DNA of 64,000 nt from positions 62,001 to 126,000 of the forward strand of contig JADDTR010000020.1 in NCBI GenBank assembly GCA_015345905.1, given 5' to 3'. Both the position numbers and the translations under genes were made by a program. How positions within the stretch are numbered: the stretch's first letter is position 1; each line of letters starts with the position of its first letter. The notes beneath the pieces were generated by a model, which worked only from the letters and a program-made list of their open reading frames with translations, was not told the origin of the DNA and did not search any database. Origin of the DNA: Aotearoamyces nothofagi. Lineage: Eukaryota > Ascomycota > Leotiomycetes > Leotiales > Tympanidaceae. Positions 56,742 through 64,000 of the stretch are shown in pieces.

Positions 56742-57864
56742 TCGCCGAGACTCTCTGAGCCGATCAGCTCTTTCTATTCCAACCAACCCTTTCGACTCCT
56801 CGTTCAGCTCATCAGACTCAAGTGCTGCTTCCTGGGACGTCCTTTCAACCCCACCATCAAGTTCGCCAGCAAGAAGAGACTCTTACGAATCGTTTGATCT
56901 GGACGGGCTCACTTCTTCCCAGACTTCCATTGCAAGCATGACAAGCAGTCCTGGTCACGGCGAGTGCTATCCAATGACTTCTATGACCCAGAGCATGCTG
57001 GCCGGTCTACATGACCAGCAAATGCTATATTCTACGCCATGCAGCAAAGGTGGCATGAATCAGACCATGATGAGCTATGACTTCCAGTACGCAAATAGCA
57101 TGTACAGCCCTTACGACCAAGACTACTTGAACGACTCACCAACGCTGATGTTTGACGGCTCATCACCAATTGAGATGACTTCAACACCATCGCCACACTT
57201 CGTGGATCCATCCCAGACCTTCCTCCAGCCATACCAGCCATCAACTCCACTCGAGACTCCTCACACAACCCCTAGGAGGATCCTGGGCTCATCGCCTATG
57301 GAGTCATATGGCATGTCTGGTCAACTGCAATACTTCATCACTCCCCAAGAATCACCATGCCACTCAGCACAATCATCAAGATCATACGACTCAGATCGCA
57401 GATCACCAAACAATCAGCATGCATTAGAGAGCTCGTCAGCTGCTCTCCACCGAGTCCAGGGAACTGGCCGTATAGCCAAGAAGCAACAGCGCAAGTCGCA
57501 AAACTTTGGCACAGAGATTGTGCACGTCGCTGCGGGACTCTTCAGATGTGACTGGCCCAACTGCGAGTCGAAACACGCATTCAAGAGACAAGAACACCTC
57601 AAGAGACACAAGAAGACACACATGGCACAGAAGGACCTCCACTGCACCTACTGCCACAAGAAGTTCCAGATGGACCGCTCAGATAACTACCGATCACACG
57701 TAAAACTACATGCCGACCCAGACAAGAAGGGTTCCCGCACCAAGTACTTCCCCGAGGCCGAGGCCGAAGTTGCCTCGTGGGCAAAAGAGCGGTCTCGGAG
57801 CGAGCGATTAGCACCAGCTCCTCAAATCGGGTCGTCGACCCGTGGACGTAGCAACAGGCTATAA
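56671..57864 (+). CDS. BrlA-like C2H2 zinc-finger transcription factor
   Basis: Single exon, up to 397 aa. Most of the protein is Ser/Pro/Thr/Met-rich and disordered. Two adjacent C2H2 fingers lie at about residues 287-345: the first reads FRCDWPNCESKHAFKRQEHL then KRHKKTH, the second LHCTYCHKKFQMDRSDNYRS then HVKLH. The first finger helix FKRQEHLKRH followed by a second with RSDN is the arrangement of BrlA, the master switch of conidiophore development in Aspergillus, which binds BrlA response elements. The basic tail after the fingers (KKGSRTKYFPEAEAE) parallels BrlA too. Outside the fingers I see little similarity, so orthology is plausible rather than proven. The true start may be Met13 (MRDSVIMRS). 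A 40-codon uORF overlaps the start, and nearly 14 kb of gene-free DNA lies upstream. Confidence 0.75.
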   Translation: MFKSPPNIPLENMRDSVIMRSFIDRRDSLSRSALSIPTNPFDSSFSSSDSSAASWDVLSTPPSSSPARRDSYESFDLDGLTSSQTSIASMTSSPGHGECYPMTSMTQSMLAGLHDQQMLYSTPCSKGGMNQTMMSYDFQYANSMYSPYDQDYLNDSPTLMFDGSSPIEMTSTPSPHFVDPSQTFLQPYQPSTPLETPHTTPRRILGSSPMESYGMSGQLQYFITPQESPCHSAQSSRSYDSDRRSPNNQHALESSSAALHRVQGTGRIAKKQQRKSQNFGTEIVHVAAGLFRCDWPNCESKHAFKRQEHLKRHKKTHMAQKDLHCTYCHKKFQMDRSDNYRSHVKLHADPDKKGSRTKYFPEAEAEVASWAKERSRSERLAPAPQIGSSTRGRSNRL

Positions 57865-59774
57865 GACGTTCAATGACGTTCATTTTATTGAATTTTACGA
57901 CCTGAGAAGACAAAAGGGAAAAGGAAACGGAAATGGCGATTGGGCCGACACTTGGAATCCCATACACGACGAACAGACCAAGACAGCTACGAACGCAAAT
58001 GATTATTATTACTTACGATACGAATAACTCCACGCCCGCGCACACAGCCGCAACGACTAATGTTAACCATTACCCCTCACGATGGAGATGTATATGACGG
58101 AAACGAAAGGTTGATGAGGGAAGGCCCTCTTTGGTTTATTATTTATTGCCACTGCATGATGCAAATATTTCTACTTTCCTGCATTTTGCCGTTTGTTGTC
58201 TTTTTTAACGTGTGCGCACTGTGCGCTTTTAGACCTGCCCACGGTTCCGATTTCCGAACAACCGTGCGCAAAAGCAATCCTCAGGCCAATACAACAAAGG
58301 CCTCTCGGACTACCTCGCCAGCCATTCTGCTCTTTCTCGCTCTCTCTCTATCATGTCTCTCGATCTCTTTTTACCTTGATCCTCTATCTAGAACCTGTCC
58401 TGCATACATCTCATGTATTGATGGAAAAAGATAAAAAAAAAAGCGAAGACCAAGAAAAAGAAAAGAAGAAAAGGACAAAGGCAAAAAGAAGCATACTCAA
58501 AAAAGCATCCAGTTTTTCTTGTTATGGGAAGGATATTTGCCAAGCTAGCTCAGCTATGTCTGTCTGTAAAACTTTTGTTTTGGGCGTCCCATCGAAAAAG
58601 GACCAACCCTATATGGAGGATTTGTTTTTATCATTCTTTCTATCTTTTTTTTTATGTTCTGTGTACGCGGTCGATCTCGCTCCCGGAACTGTGCTTGCGC
58701 TCTGGAGACGCGGGGGCAGAGCAGATGGGGGCATGCTGTTGCAAAAATCTATCTGTACGTCTAGAATAGGATTTAGTTTAGCTTATATAAATCAAATACG
58801 TATACCACAGGCTTTCAGACTCCTCTTGCTGCGATTGCGATTGTAGTTGCGACTATGATGTGATGCGACACTGGAGCTGGTGGTTGCTTTTAGAATAGAA
58901 GATGTATGGGGAGGGAGATGCCGATAATGAATACCTGATCGAGGACCCAAGTAACCACTAGTCATTCTGAATATATGATGCTATATACTGTGACTCCATT
59001 GGTGAGAGAGACGGAGATGGAGAAGGGAGCGAGAGGTTCGGGTAGGTATCGTAAGGGTATCTATCGGTGGCGGTCGGTCTGGCGGGATATCTATCCGTCT
59101 GACTGCAGCGAGCATCCCGCCACCCACCCACCTACAGCACCTGTATCTGCCGCCGGCCGTACAGGTTTCAGCTACCCGACGAGAGCTGCCTGCCCTCGTT
59201 CTCCCACCCCCCAAGTAACAAAACATCTATTAATTGACCTTCTCGTCCTCAATCTTACACCATGGCTCGAGTCACTTGCTGCAGTTTGCATTTCACTTGC
59301 ACTTCATTTTGGTTGATTGGTTGATTGATTGGAAGCTAGTCTTACAGCATTGTTTGTGGTGCGAAGAGCATATTAGACATGATGGGGTCAAAAGGAGACA
59401 AGCCGTAAAAGGGGAGAAAAACTATCAGCCAGTGTGAACAATTCCTTGAGCAAGTATGAACCGCCGTTCCGTTCCCCCAGCCGATTCCATCAATTTCGTC
59501 AGTCTAGCTCATCCTTCTCGAATCGCAAGTCGCAGACTCGCACAACGAGAGGGATCATTAGAAGCGATATAATACCATGAGTGAGCAAGTTTGTACGGGG
59601 AAGTCGAGGACGAGAAGCAGTATCCACGATCGTGTCAGGTGCGAAAGTATTGGTTTCTCGCGAACGGGGTGGCAGTGAATGCTGTAAGGAAGCAAGGATC
59701 TGACATTTTTCGATAATCTCCGAAGAACCTCGCGCCTTTCATCTTGTCGGATATCGAATAACGACGTACGTCGA
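57865..59774. other. Convergent intergenic region
   Basis: 1.9 kb between the BrlA-like gene (plus) and the end of the minus-strand gene at 59775. It holds A- and T-rich tracts (58430-58510, 58640-58660) and a TTGATTGG iteration at about 59311-59332. Open frames are composition-driven and no gene is supported. The 3' UTR of the BrlA-like gene probably occupies the first part. Confidence 0.45.
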
Positions 59775-62700
59775 TTAGGCGTAGTAGATGTAACTCTCAA
59801 GGTAGTAATCGATGCGATGGATTTGATTCACACCTCCTGTCTTGCCCTTGGCCCAGTTCGAAGCCTTGCACGCGAAATTTGGGTACCAGGTATGGACCAC
59901 CCAAGACATGGCATACTCCTTTTGGCATGGCATTGAGCTAAGAACACGCAGATGGGGATATCCGTCGCCACGATATGGTTCACCGTATAGATCCAGAAAG
60001 GCTGAACGCCAATTACCTAGCAGAGGCAGACCCATGGCGTGGACCTGTCTATTCTGTCGCAGGCGTTCACCGCGTTTCCAATGCCATTTCGCCGTGTTAT
60101 ACTCGCGGCTATCTTCAACACAAGCATATACAGGGAAGAACACGTATTTGAACCACTTCTTTCTATGGACGTGTTCATAAGTGCCGTGGGCGTGCTCCCA
60201 ACTCAATGCTACAGAGCCCTTGCCCTTAGTTGCAAGTTGCTTAATTCGGTCACTGAGCTCATGGCGAGAGAACCGCTCCTTTATGCCTTTCTTCTTCTTT
60301 ACGGCGCTTATTCTCATGGATGGCACCAGCACTCCAGGAGGTGGACTGATCAAAGCGTTTGCACGGAGCGCCGATCTCACAGCGGATGCCAAATCCTCGT
60401 CAAGATTATCGATCGAGGTGTTGTCCTCATCAAACCCGTTGTCACCGTCCAAGCCATGTGGAGACCGTGTGAAAAAGCGAGGAGCCATCTCAATGCCCAT
60501 ATCGGAATCTGTCGCAGACCCATCATTTGCCACGGCTGATGCCTCCATCATCATAAGCTCTCGGCTTCTACTCGAATAGAACATTGGCTCTGTTGGGGCA
60601 GATGGCCGATTGCCCGCCAATGTTCGTCTTCCTACCATCTCAAGGAACAGACGCCCCGTAGAAGACTCGCCGTTAGATTCTGAACGAGAGCTAGATAAAG
60701 AACCCATATATTTATTCCCATCTTTAGTCTGAGCAGCAATCATCTCGTCAATGTTAAGTGGGCGGACCGCCGCTCCATTGGTACTGCTGAGGATGGGGCT
60801 TATATTTTCACCACTTGGGACTCCTGTTGGGTATCTTTGAGCCAAACGTTCAGCTGGAGCGATCGTGCTGTAAAAGTGGTTTAAAAAGATACTGGAGTTT
60901 GTCGTCGTGCTCGATTCAGGATTCGGGACATCGGGGCTGGCTGCCATGCTGCCAGAGCCCGTACTAGAACTGGGAGTGATACCCTCAGTGTCGGAATCGA
61001 GAGTACCGGCGATGGCTGTGTTATTATCAAGAAATGCTTTAAGGGCCATAGCAATCCTTGCGTGGGCTAAAAAGTCCTCGTTATTAGGAGTCGGGTTGGC
61101 AGGATATTGCCCATCATCTGTGATAGGAGCAGGAAAGCCGGTTACATTATGCTCGAAATTAGCAGTAGCCGCATGCAACTCAGAAGCGCTGACCTCACGG
61201 CCCGGATGAAAAGAGTAAGAATCATTTGTATGATTCACGGCCTCTTGATCTACACCAAGAGCAGGAGCGTGTTCGAGATATATTTCAAGCTCGATGCTTG
61301 GAGAGAGAGATCTACCCGCAGGGGTATTCGGGGGAGTACGAGCATTCGTAATGGACGGACCGCTAGGGTCCGGAACTGTCGTTCGGTGATCATTTCGTTG
61401 AGAATAATTGGCATCATCCACGCCGTCGCATCCAGAAACGCCTTGCAGATCTTCTCCTAGAACCTCGTCAGTTATGTTCAGGAATATAGTAAACGGCCCC
61501 AAATAAGCCATATATCCTTGTTGGGCGATAGTGAAAGCCGGCTAGTTCTATAACTTTAGACTGCGGGGTAGGGGTGTGGATATTACTTACTGTGATCCAT
61601 CACGAATATACGATGGGGAGTAATGACAGGGATTTTCCAGCTTGTCTATGCTGATGTAGACTAGAGGAAGTCGCCTGGATGACAGATGTAGTGTTGGAAG
61701 ATTGGAGGTAGATGTTACCGTTGTCGATGTCGACGGTCAAAAGCCTCTCTGGATCTAGAGGATAGTGTCTGAGGCTACCGAGAGAAGTCGATCTAGGTAT
61801 TGGCCGAGAACGATACAATGAACTCAATCTTTGTGGATGATGGAGCTCAGGTGGACCTGCAGTGTGGTGGGTGTTTTCCGGGGATCGTTTTAGTTGAAGT
61901 GGCGAGAAGGTGTAATCTGCTTCAGAAGCCCTTCTCGCGGACCGAAGAGTGCCTTTCAATTGACTTGGCACACTTGATAAAGCGGTCCGCTTTTTATTGA
62001 CAACTTTAGATATCCAGTGAGCAGTGTTCAAAATATGTTCACCGTGAATGGGGTCTTACCTTTTGTGTGTGGTCGTTGGAGAGAATCAGATGAATATTGC
62101 CGCCAGATTCGTGTAACGGCGAGAGTGGACTTAGGGAATATTCCTTTTGATGGATATGATTCAGGCTTCATATATCGTTCACGTTCCGGGCTAAGGCCTC
62201 GTAGTGAAGATGCAGAAGTCGACAGTGTCGGATGCTGGCAGGTCAGGTTAGGTTCCTGAGAAAGAAATTCAGGGCTTGAAGCATGAACGAGTTGATGGGT
62301 AGGTGTTGGAGGCTGTGAGGGACTAGGTACTGATGAATTCAGGTCTTGTGGCTTGTGTTTGTTGATGAATGAGAGTGGGAGGAGAACAGAAAAGAAGTGC
62401 CTGGGAGTAAGAGTGGGAGAAAGTGACAGGCGAGATGGAGCGTGGGTATTGTCTTTACACTTACCTTCTAACAGTTTACTACTCTTAGTGAAACTGCTGT
62501 CGGAGTTTGATGGCTTTGCCTGAATGAAATTGGAATGTGCTGTCAATGATTTCGATGGTCGTGTGTTGAGTTGTGTGTTGAGAGAAACTTTGAAGTTCCC
62601 CCGAGAACTTGTGTTCTTAAGCAACTTAGGGAATGCCCCTCCCTCCGCATGACCAGCTGACAACCCCCCATCGCTTATACCTAGAGATTCTTCCGGAAAC

Positions 62701-62831
62701 ATGGGAGGACTACCTATGGTAATATGAAAAGGAAGCTGATTGAACATTATGTCTGATTGTACCATTTCTTGGACCATCAATTGTAAGCCTCCTGACAATC
62801 CTGCGTTCCCTTGACAATCTTGCGTCTCCAA
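59775..62831 (-). CDS. Unrecognised large protein, multi-exon
   Basis: Family not recognised. Exons: 62831-62060, 62003-61612 and 61541-59775. The 56-nt intron is phase 1 (gtaaga...aaag). The 70-nt intron is phase 0 and uses donor gtatat at 61611. Product 976 aa. A stronger gtaagt donor at 61590 is also in phase but would retain a TGA (61602-61600), giving a 391-aa N-terminal protein. The last exon could alternatively be a separate gene starting at Met 61511. The N-terminal half is Ser/Pro-rich and basic. The C-terminal 150 residues look folded: KKGIKERFSRHELSDRIKQL, then a Trp/Tyr-rich region (HRKKWFKYVFFPVYACVED, AKWHWKRGERLRQNRQ). A further gtaagt sequence at 62462 lies inside exon 1 but is not needed for the frame. 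Confidence 0.65.
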
Positions 62832-64000
62832 GGATCAAGTTCAATCACCATGCTTTCCTTGATCAAGCCCTGCCACTTGAAATCTTAATATGCTCTACAA
62901 GGTGTAGGCATACTCCCAATCTAAGTCAAATGGCTCGAGGTCCTTCGACAAACACCAGCACAGTGATCGACCCCTTTCACAAACCGCAATGGGCGCTGCG
63001 TAGAAGCCACAATGAACCCAACGAAACAAGATGCACACTCCATCGACACTATATTCAAAGCTGTATCGTAACTAGTCCTCCAGTTATACTAATCGTCCGA
63101 AGCTCGGCTGGGCTTGGCAAAAAACCTCAGTTTCGGGTTTTCTACGCGGAGGCAGCGCCACTTCGCGCTCTCAAAGACTGTGCCACACAGAACCCTGGGA
63201 TGATTCAAGAGTGGCTTCTTGAGTCTTTTGATGTTAGCTAAGTCATTAAACCCAGCCTCATCGCCAGTAAATACCAAGCTGACGCTTCTGATCCAGTTGA
63301 ATGATCGCACAGTTAGCTCGACGCAAACGCTACAGAACAATGCAGGTCGACAACGAAGGCGCAATATCGATATATAACAAATAATAGATCCTATCAAGTG
63401 CCTAGTCGGGTGGTCTTCACGGCCAGGATAGAGGTCAGGACGAGTCTGCCTTAGCAAGAAGAACGGCTAGATAGAGGCACGATAGGGGCACTCCGGTAGA
63501 CCGAGATAGAGATATTCAAGAAGATACGCAAAACGACAGATACTAATGCAGAAGTACGAAGCATAGAAAGGGATACGATGCCATACAGTAATCATAGAAA
63601 GGCCTTGTATGGCTCTGTATACAAAGAAGGAGCAGAGTAGATGCCATATTCAGGGGCACCTTCCTCTCAGGTCTGAACAACGCGAACTTAGAACAGAACG
63701 CGGCCACTGATAAGAATAATATAATTACTATTAAGAGGCTCATTTGGATGATTTACATTAGAAACTCGAAGAGTCATCATTGCCAAAATTTGTGATAGTC
63801 TTCGCCCCAAACATGTTCTTGCTTGCTGCTAACCCCTTTCTCAATTACACTCAAGCGAGGAAGAGATCAAGGCCACATTTTAATGTATGAAATACAACAT
63901 CTAGAATTATGAGAGTAGCTATACAAGATAGTCCCAACATATTTGACTAGCCAGTTGCTCTGCACTACTAGAGCAATCAATGACTCTGTCGTCGATGCAG
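62832..64000. other. Right-edge region, no supportable gene
   Basis: Contains a 103-codon plus-strand frame (62930-63241) and an antisense frame (63457-63089). Neither has a recognisable domain and they overlap each other. The left part is probably the promoter of the minus-strand gene at 59775-62831. Confidence 0.35.

Noticed and set aside
62930-63241. A 103-codon plus-strand frame near the right edge
   Set aside because: No domain, and an equally long antisense frame overlaps it.

Overview
This is a stretch of chromosome from a filamentous ascomycete (Pezizomycotina). Genes are mostly intron-poor, with short introns (about 44-150 nt) using GT...AG borders and CTAAC-like branch points. There is a dispersed single-copy 5S rRNA gene, and the protein set includes fungal SPT20, a Pex22-like protein, LHS1, kinesin-6 and a BrlA-like C2H2 factor. 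A leotiomycete-like fungus is a reasonable guess, but the sequence alone does not settle the class.

Layout. 0.9-6.4 kb: a TBC-domain RabGAP and a kinesin-6 motor, both on the plus strand. 6.7-8.5 kb: an unrecognised minus-strand gene with a two-helix membrane tail. 9.8-14.7 kb: a metabolic block made of a classical SDR, a Maf nucleotide pyrophosphatase divergent from a small Ino4/Mlx-like bHLH gene, and an MDR-family 2-alkenal/prostaglandin-type reductase. 14.7-17.8 kb: gene-poor, with the decayed C-terminal end of an MFS sugar transporter. 17.8-20.9 kb: a Ser/Thr-rich single-pass cell-surface protein, the 5S rRNA gene and a small secreted protein gene. 21.5-30.1 kb: mitochondrial threonyl-tRNA synthetase divergent from a coiled-coil membrane protein, then a BTB protein, a SAP-like protein and a GNAT acetyltransferase. 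31-42.8 kb: housekeeping genes LHS1 (ER Hsp70), SPT20 (SAGA), a Pex22-like peroxin and eIF2B gamma. 42.8-56.6 kb: almost 14 kb without a credible gene, GC-rich at both ends and studded with short tandem repeats, leading into a BrlA-like developmental regulator at 56.7-57.9 kb that carries an overlapping upstream ORF. 59.8-62.8 kb: a large unrecognised multi-exon gene.

How parts relate. Several gene pairs are divergent and share short promoters: Maf/bHLH, ThrRS/membrane protein, GNAT/LHS1 and Pex22-like/eIF2B gamma. No biosynthetic cluster, CRISPR array or intact transposon was seen. The most unusual observations are (i) two unrelated genes (6.7-8.5 kb and 59.8-62.8 kb) that each carry two in-phase 5' splice sites flanking an in-frame stop codon, so donor choice would switch between a short and a long protein, and (ii) the very long repeat-bearing gene-free interval upstream of the BrlA-like gene with its overlapping uORF. 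All intron positions below were read by eye from splice signals and reading-frame continuity.
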